NCBI RefSeq assembly: GCF_019649055.1
Contig: NW_026570494.1
Coordinates: forward strand, 1-64,000
Length of the DNA: 64,000 bases
Source of the DNA: Paramacrobiotus metropolitanus
Lineage: Eukaryota > Tardigrada > Eutardigrada > Parachela > Macrobiotidae
Direction of reading: 5' to 3'
Shown here: positions 30,416 to 43,426 of the stretch, piece after piece
Layout of the letters: each line of letters starts with the position of its first letter
Numbering within the stretch: the stretch's first letter is position 1
Translations under genes and position numbers: made by a program
The notes under the pieces: model-generated
What the model saw: the letters and a program-made list of their open reading frames with translations, nothing else
What the model was told of the DNA's origin: nothing
The model's database searches: none

Positions 30416-33400
30416 CCGGTTCATAAGCTGGTTCGGTGAATACTGGATGGCTCCGTTGGATGCGATCTAACCATACGCTCCATTCGGTAGCTGGATCAGC
30501 GTGGGCACATTCTGGCCTTTGTTTAGTTGAACCAACCAGGAGACTTTATCACGATAGCGAGAGCGAACGAATGGATTCCTGCCCAGAGGCCTAGCTTCCG
30601 CAGACCGCGGTGGAAACCTTGATCCTGCTACTTGAAGTTGACTACAAAAGTCGACCGATAAACGGTAGTTGCATGGTAGCCGACGGAACATCGGAAGCTA
30701 AATCACTGAAGCTAGATCGGTTACTTCAGGCGGCCACCGAAGCCGACTGTATACTAAGTAGCCGCTCAGAGCAGCCTCACCACAGACCTCAGTCGGAACT
30801 ACGATCTGACCCTTGAAAGAGCACTGTAAACACTGCAGACTGTAAACGAGGATTCGCTACCTTAGCCGACTACAGAATCGACTATGTTAATGTTAATGGT
30901 ACCAGCAAAACTTATATTTTGGCCGATCACGGAAGCCGACTATAAAAACCAACAAGTCGACCTCATGAAAACAAGGAAAGAAACGGAACAAGTCGCGAAT
31001 CGGGATCACGATTGCTATCATCTAAAAGTCTGGCCGGATTCTCCGTTTGACCCCTGACCTACAGGCTCTCATCCAGGAACCTGTACCCGGAGCCCAACCA
31101 AAGTCTCCCCCGGAGGATATCGGATCAACCAGCCGACACACCGGTGACCACGACTACGCGCGCTTCTAACGTGCTGCCTTTCCCTCAAAGGGCCTCCGAC
31201 GGTTTGGCCGACGTCTGACGACTCTGATGATAACCGAGGATAAGGCGACTCCACCGCTTCCCTATAATTTAAATCGACATCCTAGGCAGACCAGGCTAGT
31301 AAACACAGCCTGCACCCTTTTAACGACCCTCGTGGACGTGGGTCGCCTATCCTCAACAGAAGCGGTTTGGCGTCTCAGGTTCGCGACAAAGAAACGAAGA
31401 ATCGGATGTGACACCAACTAAGAACCTGCAAGTGCATGAAGATAAAATTTCTTCCGGCAACCAGCCCCACATGGGCTTACCGGAGAAACGGGCAGTCGAA
31501 CTCAGGTTGGGACCCGTGGCACAACGCTGCCGAAGCGCGAGAACTGCACGCCGGTTTCAACCAAAAAGGTTATCCTGTGGTTTGAAGTCCTTTGTTACCA
31601 CAAGCGAGTACAATTGCATGATGTAGTACTAGTCACTTGGCCGACAGACGCCATGGCAACAAGCCATCACCGACTTGAATTTAACCGTACGGAATTCGGA
31701 ACGTCCAGAGGCATTTGACTTGGAGCGACGGGTTAACCGGCCAACACGAGCTCGGATCCGACCCAGGGTACATATCAGGACGGAGTCGACCATATGATTC
31801 TTTACCATCCCTACATGGGTGTAATAGTGTAAGTCATCTCGGTCGACCATGACGGAGAACGTATGACCGACCACTAGTCGTTCGGATCACACGACCGAAC
31901 GGAGGTCGGAAAAGCACGACAACAAGTCGACAACGCAACCATAAGTCGGATATCAACTTCCCAACGGAAGATTACACCTTTCAAACGGAACGCCGTCGAG
32001 TGGCATATGAACCAATAGGCTCTCCAGGACATCACGCCCAGTGAAACCAGCTGGATTGTCCGGATAGGGTCCGGAACAGATCTCCCGTGGGAAATTACAC
32101 GGCGTGAACCGCCCGGAGCGGACCGCGTTCTCCGATGACCAAGACAGGATGCACCATGCCGACTTCCCGGGTATTTCTGCCAAAGTGTAGGCACGGGATC
32201 AGCCGAAGGACGGGCCTAAAAAGATCCCGTTTTTATACCTCAGAGTGTGCACCTCGCGGCGAAATGACCCAATTAGGTCCGACATAGCCGGGAGACCCCA
32301 TTTCATGCTTGTAGCTGGGCTGATAGGATCAAACGAGGACCCCCGGACCGAGCTACCACAAGTGTCGGACTCTCACCCAGAAGATGTTGGGCCAGTTGTT
32401 TTCCCAAACGGAAGGGGCTCGGAGTCAGCAAAGAGGCTTTGCTCACCTGAGCCGCCCTCGGACTCGTGCTTAGAGGCTTAACCCCGGACACCGAGGTTGC
32501 CCTCAGTCCAGCCTCGGAAACCTGACAATAACCCTTTCCACGTTGCCCAATCAGCGACAGGAGACGAAGTTATGTGTTTTGCCCGGACGAAACACCGAGG
32601 ATCCAGCTGAGCCGATCGCCTCACGGAGGTTACACGGGCTACCAAGGTTATCTGGGACAAGGAGAACAGCCCGAATCGAAGCCTCCAGGCCGGCAGTAAC
32701 CATCTTCTTGTTGCCCAATAAACGACGGGAGACGAAATTTGAGGTTTTGCCCGAACGAATTGTCGGTAATCCGACCCAGAAGGGAGCCTAACTGAAGCTA
32801 CCCCGGCCACCGAGGCTGCCTCGGATATGAACCTCATTCACTCGGACTTCGAACGAACCCCCGAGGCCAACAGGGATCGGATCCTACCCGGAGGCCCAAC
32901 ATATCCGACGGTAACCCTGCCCTTGTTGCCCAACAGGCGATTGAGGATGATCCTGCAACATCTCCACTAGACCATCAAACCACGATCCACCAGTGCAGCC
33001 CGGGGTAACCCCCGGACATTAACTTAACAACCGAGACTGCTTGTGGACTTTCACTTGATGACCGAGGCTACCCTCGGATTCAACTGTTGAAGCCTGGCAT
33101 CAGCCGGTCTATGTTGCCCAATTAGGCAACTGGACACGAAACCGACGGGTTTTGTCGGACGAAGCCCCATGGAACATCGGAGCCGATCGGACATAGGAGT
33201 CGGACTCCCCGCTCAGAAGCTGGAACCAACAAAATAGTTGTTGACGTTGCACTGTGCAGTGTAAAATACGTCCAGCGGCCATTTAACCCCTCGAAAACCG
33301 GCACCGGGTTCGGGCGTTAGCTCAAATCCAACACAAAAAGTAGCTCTAGAGTCTAAATGGCCGTACTCTTTACTGTGGCAAGTTAGATACGACCACAGTG
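30416..33400. repeat. Retroelement 5' region with imperfect tandem repeats
   Basis: No gene was supported. From 30,650 to 31,000 short degenerate repeats of GAAGCCGACTATA occur. From about 32,400 to 33,200 longer imperfect repeats recur at about 165-205 bases, each marked by GTTGCCCAAT followed by GGAGACGAA or a relative and TTTTGCCCGAACGAA (copies starting near 32,545, 32,711, 32,916 and 33,113). Confidence 0.5.
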
Positions 33401-33573
33401 CGGCAAAATAGCAAAAGGCTGTTTGAACGCATTGTGCGGTAAAATAGCAAATGGCTATTTTGCCTACCATATTTCGGCAAAATAGCTAAAGGCTATTTTA
33501 ACGCAGTGTGCGGCAAAATAGCAAAAGGCTATTTTGGCGCACTGGGAAAAAATGCGGTAAAATAGCCTTAGCC
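33401..33573. repeat. AAAATAGC/GCTATTTT palindrome array, right copy
   Basis: Units of GCGGCAAAATAGCAAAAGGC followed by TATTTTG or similar, four to five copies, each nearly self-complementary. This is the counterpart of 26949-27117 at the other side of the retroelement block. It runs directly into the hairpin at 33574. Confidence 0.7.
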
Positions 33574-33776
33574 ATTCTGCAGACAACTTTCATAAACGGT
33601 AAAATTTTTCGACATCGAAAAGCGCCGCTTCGGATGCGCATAAACGTAGCCGGAAATCGAAATTAGCCTTAGCCTAACATTTTCGAATTTCGATTTCCGG
33701 CTACGTTTATGCGCATCCGAAGCGGCGCTTTTCGATGTCGAAAAATTTTACCGTTTATGAAAGTTGTCTGCAGAAT
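33574..33776. repeat. Perfect inverted repeat, 91-bp arms, 21-base loop
   Basis: Bases 33574-33664 are exactly complementary to 33686-33776 by direct reading, starting ATTCTGCAGACAAC and ending GTTGTCTGCAGAAT. The loop is 33665-33685 and contains AGCCTTAGCC, echoing the flanking array. A transcript would form a 91-bp uninterrupted duplex. Confidence 0.9.
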
Positions 33777-34153
33777 TTAATAAAATAAAATTACGTACTC
33801 ACATGGAGCTACTGCTGGCTAACTTTATCTTGGTGTGCGTAAGTCGTAACGGCTGATTTATTATTCGAATATTGGTGTATTTATTTAGTCATATTAATTC
33901 TTTTTGGTTTTTGTGTATTTATTTGATGATTTTTTAATTGTTCTAGTAAATAATGCAAATCGAATATTTCTATTACCACCGATACGTGTTATGGTACATA
34001 TTCCAGACGTTTTTTTAATTATTTTAATGTTTTCGCGGTTTTTCGCGTAGATAAATTCCAGATAAACCATACCGCACGTTCTGATGATTTTTATTGATTT
34101 TATTCTCTGACACTGATTAGACACAAAATTTAAAACAGCAGCGTGATCAGATT

Positions 34154-35447
34154 TTATTCGGCCTGGATGTTGCCGCGTTCGGAAACGTAGATTCCGTCTA
34201 AGAATTTGCGGATGTCTTTGTTCTTCACGGTGGTCGACTGCTGGATGCGGGCAGCTGCAAATGAAAATCAAATAATTAATACGCAGTCGAATCATTATGA
34301 AAAACACAGAAATCTAACCGGAAAGAAGCTAAATCATTGGGAATTTAAAAATTAAAAGCAACAGCAATCTACATTAAAAAAATTGGAGTTTACATGAACT
34401 ATTTTATGATTTTTACAGACTCATTCCATCCTGTTTTTTTTATTAACATCAGTGGATAAAGCAGAAAAATATAAGTTTTAAAATCAGCAGATAAGACCGG
34501 GAAACAGAAATCCAAAAGCAGAAAAATACACGTTGTGCCATAAAAAAATCTACAATTAAAATAAATACCGAAAAATTCTGCAAAACTCGTAGCAATTTTC
34601 CAAATCTAGCCGGCCCATTTATTAGAAAGCCCGAGTGAAAATCGCTATAACGACTAAATAAACAAAATAATAATTCCGCAAAATCCATGGGCATTTTTCC
34701 AAATTTAAGCAGACCAAGATATTCAAAAATTCAAGAAAAAATCGACAAAATGGTTAGAAAAATGTCAATTGTACCTGACTGTGAAACGAGCTCCAAATCG
34801 ATGCCATCAATGATCAACTCATCCTTCTGATCGGGGGAGTTGACGCAGGTCACACCGTCGGCCATGGCCACCGTCCGGACGATCTTCTCGCCCAGAAAAT
34901 TGCGGATCTCCACCATGGAGTTCTTCTGGATGGCCGTGCAGTTGATGGGGAAATGCGCGTACACCGCGCGCATTTTGTACCGATAACCCTGTTAAAAATC
35001 CATCAATCCCTTTTTCACGTGAAGAAATGCAAAAGGAAGGAATTTACCAGCGTCACTCCCTTGATCATGTTCTCGATGTGCGAGCACACGGTGCGGACGG
35101 CGGCGAGCTGCTTGCGCACCCCGAACCACTTCTCCACCCGCACCCGCTTCTTGCCCACCTTGTACATGTCCACCTGGATGTGGCCGAAGTTGCGCACGAG
35201 GGTGCCGCGTTTGCCCTTGACGGTGACGGTGCGTTTGGACACGCTCACTTCAACTGCAACGACAAGCAAGAAAAACCCATCACACGGGGTTCTTCGTTTG
35301 GCGTATGCATACGCCGCCCTGTTCACACTGTATACGATATCATGCGTTGAACAGAGAATTCTCCAGATCAACCGCATTGCTGAATACAACTCATCACGCA
35401 CCATCTTGCGGGACGACGACGTCCTGATGCGACTGGATGGTCTTCAT
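34154..35447 (-). CDS. RPL9: 60S ribosomal protein L9 (uL6)
   Basis: Component of the cytosolic large ribosomal subunit. Four exons on the minus strand: 35447-35402, 35253-35048, 34988-34775 and 34254-34154, all with GT-AG borders and matching phases, giving about 188 residues. Landmarks: start [106 protein letters not shown], and the end [17 protein letters not shown] with stop at 34156-34154. Length and motifs agree with the family throughout. A pyrimidine run lies directly upstream of the ATG on the coding strand (35478-35461), as in terminal-oligopyrimidine messages. Confidence 0.97.
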
Positions 35448-35994
35448 GATGGATGATCACAAAAAGGAGAGGGGAGAGATATTCCTGACAAAATGAAGGT
35501 TGGTGTGTAATCCAATGGAGAAGTGGGATAGAGGAGACAGTCAAGAAAACTACGCGCAGAGTTCAGTGAGCCGGTGAAATCAGCAGTCTGCGAAAAATCG
35601 TGTCGAGTCGAGTCGACGATACGGAGTGGACGTACGCTGCGTGCGACGCTAAGCTACGCTTCCGTCACCGCTACGTACATTGCGCATCTCCATAAAAAGG
35701 CGCATTCCGTCAGATTCCCCTTAAAACGTAACAGAACGTGCAAGATCGAACAGGATTTTGCTGAGCTTTCTGTTTTCTGTACTCGACCGTTCTCCGCACG
35801 TTGACGTACGCGTATTTATTTACGCACTGAATTTTTATTAGTATTTTCACTATTTTGAATTGAATTTCGGTCTTTTTCGTTTTGATTTTTATTCCAGATG
35901 TTTGTCCATGATTTTGTCCCGCCGATTTTAGATTTTGTGATTATTTTTGCGTAGGAAATTTATTTTTCCATCCGGGAGAGTTATCAGCGCAACG
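35448..35994. promoter_or_regulatory. Shared intergenic promoter region, RPL9 (-) / VPS52 (+)
   Basis: About 550 bases separate two divergent housekeeping ATGs. Nearest RPL9 is CTCTCCCCTCTCCTTTTT on its coding strand (35478-35461). No TATA box is evident at a useful distance from either start. A mixed GTCGAGTCGAGTCGAC stretch is at 35,599-35,615. Short open frames here are not supported. Confidence 0.5.
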
Positions 35995-38900
35995 ATGGAT
36001 GCGCAGTCGAAACCCGGACCAGGCTCGGAATCGTCGAATTCCTCAGCAGCTGCTGTAAATTCCACTGTAAATTCCACAACAAATTCCGCTGCCAACACAT
36101 CCCTTCCCTTTCTCCAGAAATATTCCACTACCGCGTTAGACAAATCCTTCGCCGACGAGCCCATTCTCCCACCCCCGCTCAACACCAACTCGGACCGCTT
36201 CTTCGAGGATCTGAACATCTTCGACGACGCGGACAGCAAAATGAAGCAGAATCTCGATAATGAGCTGGTTAAAGTCGCTCTCGACCAGGTAAGTGTTCTC
36301 GGAATTTTTTTATTAATTTTTGCAATGTAGGAGATTAATTTGAAGGGAATGGATATGCGGGATTATGTATCGGAGGTGGAGGCGGAGCTGAAGCGCGCCG
36401 AGGATGTCTCGCTGCATGATTATATTGCACAGGCGTATAACATCGCGTCGCTGCATTCCCAGATCAAAAACTGTGATTCCGCGCTCGAGGTAAAAGTTGT
36501 TTTTTAATCTTTGCAATGAAGATTATTTTAATTAATTTTATTTCTAAGCGTTTAGCAGATACGGGCACTGCAGTTGTTATTTGAGAATGAACTGAAAGAA
36601 TTTACTTTATTAATTTGGAAAATGCCAATTTTTTAAAATTTAGATTCAAAAAAAGTTACAAGCATTTTTCTAGGTTTTTTATATTAAATGAATGAGAATT
36701 TTTTAGAAACATGTTGAATATAATTATAAATAATAATTAGTTTTAATTTATTAATTAGAATGTGTTTAATAAATAAAATAATTCACATTAATTGGTCTCA
36801 GTTTTGTAATTCTAATTTTTATACGTTTTGCTACTGAATATTTCTGGAGCATTTGTTGGATAAATTAAATTAGTAATCTAATTCGAATTTATTTGTATTT
36901 ATTTAGTAGTAATTTTCGATTGCGAAGTTCTTTTATTTTCCTATAATGTTTTTATCTCGGTTTTTTGACTGGTAATCGCGGTTTATTGCCGTTATTTAGA
37001 CAAACCATTTAAAAAAATTATTAGGATTCTTACTACATCATTGTCCGCCGTATTTTATAGCTTCTAAATTTGTTTTAACTGAAAGAACGCGATTTATTGT
37101 AGTTATGTAGAAAACACCCGTCAGAAAAATATTAGGATCTGCAAATTATTTTTCGCCGTATTTTATTACTTGTAAAAATTATTTTCTCAACTGAAAGAAT
37201 GCTGTTTATCGCCGTTATTTGGAAAAAAAAACCATGGGGAAAAAATTTTAGGATCTTTGAAACGCTTTCCGTCGTACTTTATACCTTTTAAAATATTTGT
37301 TGAAAATTAATTAATGCGCTGCGAGCAGGTGATTGAGGATATGCTGCATTCCTTCAAGACGAATCTGAGCAACATCAGCAGCGAGATCCGCTCGCTGCAG
37401 CAGCAGTCGGCCAGCATGAGCGTCAAGCTGAAGAACCGGCAGGCCATCCGCGGCGAACTGAGTCAGTACATCAACGAACTGGCCGTGCCCGAGTCCATGA
37501 TCCGCCACATCGTCGAGTCCCCCGTCACCGACCGCCTCTTCCTCGAGCAGCTACACGAACTCAACCACAAGATCAACTTCGCCAAACAGCAGGCCTTCCA
37601 GGTGAATATCGACCGAATTTAATTTTGAAAAAAAAATATTTTAATTGTAATTTATAATCCATTAAGAAAATTGACAAATTTATCGTAAGTAAAATTTTAA
37701 TTTGCCGGATGAGACACGGAGCGATGTCAATACGCGATGAAGGATGAAAACGTGCGAATTAAATTCAGTTTTGAGGTCTCAGCTTGCTGACGAAATTAAT
37801 AATTTTCTTAAAATCGGTGCTTGAAAAATAAAATTGTGGCTGGTTAATGCTCGGTTAAATTGTTAATCTTTTTCCCGTTTTTTTTAAAATCAGTTCGTGA
37901 AAATAGATAATTAATTTTACTTCAAATAAATTTTGGTTGAAGGGTTAATTTTCGCATTTTTTTTCAAATCAGTGCTTGAAAATATGTAAGTTGACGCTAA
38001 ATAATTCTCGGTTAAAATATTTGTTTTTTAACGGATTTGTTCCTGAAAAAAAGTTTTTTTCTGAAAATGACACCAGTAATGAAAAATATTTTTTGAATTA
38101 TTAAAACTTACTCAGTTTTTTGCTTCCAAAAATTATTATGTTGATTTATGCATTTTATTCCTGATTAAATTCTGAATTTAACTCGTTTACATTCAATTTT
38201 TTTTGCATGGGTTTTTTTTAAAAAAAATAATCGTGTTAAAAAATAATTTAATTGGCATACCTAAATTGGTTCTTCTTGAAATTTATTTTTTTATGGACTA
38301 TTTTGAAAGCGAAATAAATGCGGAAGTCATCGTAATTTATAATTGTCTCAGGATGCGCGTTCCGCACAGGATGTGCGCGACGTCCTGATGAAACTGCGCG
38401 TGAAAGCCACGGCGAAAATCCGCGAATATTTACTATCGAAAATCCAGCAGTTCAAGAAGCCGATGACCAACTACCAGATGGCGCAGAACGCTATGCTGAA
38501 ATGCCGCTTCTTCTACGAGTTCCTCCTCAACGGGGAACGGGACATCGCCAAGGAAGTGAAGGAGTCCTACGTGGACATCACCAGCAAGATCTTTTATTCC
38601 TACTTCAAATACTACTGGACGCGATTGATTAAACTGCAGTTCGACGATCTGCCGACCAAGGACGACGTGGTGGGCGCCGATGAGTCCAGTAAAAAGGGCT
38701 TTTTTGCCGCGCAACCCCGGTTGAAATCCCCGGTGTTCTCGCTGGGTGAGCGGGCCAATATCCTCCTGCCTGCTAGTTTGGAAGGACCAGTGCTGGTAAG
38801 TTATGAGAAAAATGGAAGATAAATAATGTAAAAATATATTTTATTTTCTAAATATTGTATTATTTTGTTACATATTTTTATTTGATATTTTATCATTATT

Positions 38901-41900
38901 TTTTATTAATTTTGTGATTCCGTAGTTAGTTTACTACGAGTATTTTCTGGATATTTTGTCTGTTTTTTATTCTTTCTTGTAAGTTGCCAGGAAAAGCTGA
39001 ATAAATATATTGTAAAAATATTTTTTTAATTTATAAATATTGTATGATTTTGGTACATATTTTTGTGTTTTGTAAATTTTGTAACTCCTTAGCCAGTTTA
39101 TTGAGTAGTTGTTATTTTAATCTTTTACTAAAATTTCTTTAATATTTTGTTTTGGAATTTTTAATCTGTTTTATCTGTGCCTGTTATTAATTTCATAAGT
39201 TCGTCGTCATTTAATCGGGAATTTTTTACTGCTTTTTTGCCGAGCGCTTAGCAGCTGTATTTCTGATGACCAAATTTTAAAAAAAATTCCATTAAAAAAT
39301 TAAAACTCTCCAAAATTAACGAAAAATCTGAACAATTAGACAAAATAAAATCTGACGTAATCCAGCGAACAACCGGTAAAAATGAGAAGAAAAATCAAAA
39401 TGAAATTGTAATTAATCGGCAATGACTTTAAAAAAAGGCAAAACAAATTACTCAAATGTCCAGTGATGCCTGTTAAAAAATATAACCGTTATAAAATATG
39501 CGCGGGTACTGCTTACCTCCTCGCAGTCCGAGAAGAATTATTCAAAAATTAACAAAAAATCGGGAAAAAGTGAAACGAAAATAAGATCGAGTATAATACG
39601 AAAAATTACCAGAAAAACATTCAAGGAAAAAATCAAAATAAAATTGTATTTAACTGAGATGGTAAAAGAAATTCACGGATATATGTGCAAATTATCTACA
39701 AATGTAAATGTGATAAAATCCGCACAGGTGCCACACACCTCGTCGCAGTCCAACCAGAAATTCCCCCTGGAGGTGCTCTTCCGCGCCTACCAGTGGGCGC
39801 TCGTGGACAACGCCTCGCGCGAATACCTCTTCATCTGCGATTTCTTCCTGATGGCCGGCCAACCAGCCCAGGAGCTCTTCAACCAGATCTGGGGCAAGAC
39901 GCTGCTCATCTCCCTCAAGCACGTGGAGGAGACGGTGGCCGGGTGTTATGACGCCATCGGCCTGTACCTCTGCCTGCAGATCATCGAGCACTACCGGGAT
40001 CTGATGGTCAAACGCTGTGTGCCGGCGTTGGCGGCGTATTTCGAGGGGCTGGTGGGGATTTTGGCGCCGCGGCTGATGCTGGTCGTGGAGGGGCATGTGG
40101 CCAGTTTAAGGAACGCGGATCCGTCGGCGTTTAAAATCACCACGCAGCCGCATTTTATTACGCGCAAGTAAGTTGGTAGGAATTTTTTTTGGAATTTATA
40201 ATAAAATATTTTTCGGGAACTTGCGATGTATTTTGGATTTTTTTAAATATTTGTACTTTGGTTTTTTATTGCCGCTTTTATAATCACCACGCAGCCGCAT
40301 TTTATTACGCGCAAATAAGTCCGCAGGAATTTTTTTGGGGATTTATTTATTTATTTTGGAATTTGTGGAATTTATTATCGAATATTTTTGTAATTTATAT
40401 TGGAATATTTTCTGGGAAAATGCTGTGCATTTAAAAATTTTTTTCTAAATACCTCAGTCTCTTAGTGATGCTTTTAAAATCACAAGGCGGTCGCATTTTA
40501 TTACGCGCAAGTAAGGGTATAATAATTAACATATTTTGTAATCTTTGTTAAAAATGTTTTTGGAAAATATGTGGAAACGTAGTACAGTGCCAAAAGCTCT
40601 TTATCTTCAACGTATTGGTGCGCTAGTCAAACTGTGAATTACTTCCCACTGCGTTGCCAGTTTAGGTGATTTATTTAGTTTCATGAAAACAACATTTTAT
40701 TATTTTATTTTGTTGTTCTAAAAATTAAAACGCATATTCATTTTAAATTAATTATGTGTAGAATTTTAATTATTTTTTTACATTGAATTTTTTTCAGTTT
40801 TTGTATTACTTTTCTATCATATGTTTAATTTTTTGACAACACCGCCGAGCAATATAATTTAAAATACTTTACTAGTTTATTGGGCAGTAGCCGCCATAAC
40901 AACAAAAGTGCAAGCGCGGGCACACTAAGTACTTTACAGTTAAAATTTAAACATTAAAAAAACAACCAAAATCTCTAGCCAAAATTTAAAATAAATGTGT
41001 ATATCCTTAACTTATTTTTGTACATTGAATTTAATTATTTTTCTGTATTTCTGCTATTTTCTGCTATGTTTTTTGTTATTTTCGCTATGTTTGTTTTTTG
41101 TTGTTTTCGCTCTGCTATGTTTTTTGTCATTTTTCGCAGGTACGCCGAGCTGTCCGCCGCGCTGCTGGTCATCCGCAACCACGGCGCGGATAATCCGTCA
41201 TTAAACACGCTGATCAAGCAATTGCAGCTAGAAATGGACAGTCTGATTATGCGGATGGCCGCCGAGTTCGCCGAGCGGAAGTTCCAGCTGATCTTCATGA
41301 TTAATAATTACGATACGGTGTGGACGGTGATGCAGGAGCATCTGCAGGCCGACACGAAGGAGACCGACAACGTTAAAGTCATTCTCGGCCAGCGCATCAA
41401 TGATTTCGTCGAGGAGCTGTTGTCGCCGTATTTCGGCGCCATGATCGAGTTTATCAAGCACAGTGAGGCCGCCGTGGAGCGCGGCCAGCCGGACGCCATC
41501 AAAGCCGACGAAAGTAGGGTTTTCTTGATTTTCGTTGCGTGCGTAATGCCTAGAAACCTCGACTGATTTTTTTATTCAGATTAAATTAAAATATGGAATT
41601 ATTGTTTTTATGAAATTATTACCTTTTTATTTTTGTTGTTGGGCACAGTTTATTTAATTCCAGGCAGATTTAGTTGGTTTAAATTTATTTTGCATAATGA
41701 ATTCACTTTCTACCTGTTCTGAATAATGTCAGTGTATTTTAATATTATTTTAGTTTCAGTTAATTTTCCGTGACTAGAATTTATTTAACACAGTTAATTT
41801 ATGTCTAATCATTTCCAAGTAATTTAAGTTTGTTTTCAGTACAATTATTTTAGATATCTGTAAATTTTTGCTGATTTAAATTTATTTGAATGCAATTCTT

Positions 41901-43426
41901 CGATTTTTAACAAATTTGAATAAATTGTTACGATTTTATCACATGAAGATAATTTTTATGTGTTCTTTAACTGGAAAGATTATTAACTGGAACATCAAAT
42001 AATTTAGATAAAGTAAATTTTGATTATTTTTTTTTAATTAATTCGATTTCAAAGCAGGCTAAAGTTGCAGAGATTTACAGCAGAATCTGCTAATGATTTT
42101 CTGGAAATATTTTGTTGAGTATTTGCAGTCCTCTGTGCAGAGTGTGTGTTGTGCTGCCATTAGACTATCGTAGTGCGATGGCTGACTTCGAGATGGCCTG
42201 AAGGAGCACGTTGCTTGTAAAAGCCGTAATTGAAGCAAATTCGTAGCATGTTCGTTTTTACTGGAACTGATGTCTGTAATTAATAACAATATTCTGATGA
42301 AATTTCTCCTATTTTTTTGTATGGATTTCTGATTCTTGAGTTTGTGCCTGCGTGCAGTTTTCGTGGCTAATGAATTATTCATGGAAATTTATTTTATTGA
42401 TTACTTCTTTCACGTTTGATCCATTATTTCTTTTATTATTTAATAGTGTTGCGAGTTTGCGGTATAATATTAATTACGGAATCCGTTTGGCAGAGAAAAT
42501 CGCCGGGATTGTGCGGGGTTTCAACAACAACTGGAAGAAAGCCATGGACGATATTAACGCCGAGGTGCTGCGGACATTCAACAACTTCAAGCAGGGCACC
42601 AATATTCTGCAGGTCCGCTGTGCTGTTAACAACTGTTGGGAATGCCATCGATTTTTTCTTGAATTTTTATACAGCCGTTTTCTTAACAAAAATTGAACAG
42701 TTTAAAATTAAATCTTTAAAGAATTATAAAATTAAATCTTAAAGAATTAAGACAAATACAGTAAGATTCTACGGCGTCGTTGTGGTATTATTTGGAAAGC
42801 TCGGTAATTTGAATTGTGCGTATTGTTATAGTAAGTATTCGAAAATTATTACAGAAAATAATATAATTATATGCAGCGTTTTTTTCCCCATTTTAATCGT
42901 GCTGTGACACTGCTGTCCAAATCCGCAATGAGTATATGTCACTGTTCAGCGTAGTGCAGTGGCAGTTTGAATATCCATTATAGCGATTCAAGTTTGACAA
43001 AGTTACAAAATATACCATTTATTACGAAAAAGAAAACGTGTTGTTAAATTTTTGCTGTTGAAAAATTAATTTTCTTCGAAACATAACATTTTTAATATTC
43101 GTTAAAAATCGGGGAATTTTCAAATCGGATTATCTGATTATGGTATATTTTTAATAAATTGTAAAATTATTTTTTAAGGTAAAAATTTAAAATTATTTTT
43201 TATTGTAAAAATTTAAAATTATTGTTTATTGTAAAATTATTTTTTATTGTGATACTGTCATTTTATTTTATTGCAGACGGCGCTGACCAATTTGCTGCAG
43301 TATTACCACCGCCTGCACAAACTCCTCTCCTCCCTCAATCAATTTAAGAACCTTCCCGTACGCAACGAACTCATCAACCTGCACCATCTCATGGTGGAGG
43401 TGAAAAAGTACAAAACCAGCTTCTGA
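35995..43426 (+). CDS. VPS52: Vacuolar protein sorting-associated protein 52 (GARP/EARP subunit)
   Basis: Tethering-complex subunit for retrograde transport from endosomes to the trans-Golgi. Eight exons join in phase: 35995-36288, 36331-36489, 37329-37601, 38352-38795, 39728-40167, 41140-41513, 42494-42612 and 43277-43426, giving about 750 residues against roughly 720 in vertebrates. The disordered Ser/Asn-rich N terminus is followed by the coiled-coil region (YIAQAYNIASLHSQIKNCD, NISSEIRSLQQQSASM, LSQYINELAVPESMI), the middle domain (DVRDVLMKLRVKATAKIREY, KPMTNYQMAQNAML) and the C-terminal exocyst-like part (RAYQWALVDNASREYLFICD, RMAAEFAERKFQLIFMINNY, DFVEELLSPYFGAMIEFIK, IVRGFNNNWKKAMDDIN). 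Introns range from 42 to about 980 bases and are AT-rich. The exon 6/7 junction was set by frame (donor GTAGGG at 41514, acceptor at 42493). Confidence 0.95.

Noticed and set aside
36313-36516. Minus-strand frame over VPS52 exon 2
   Set aside because: It is antisense to a well-supported exon with matching splice phases.
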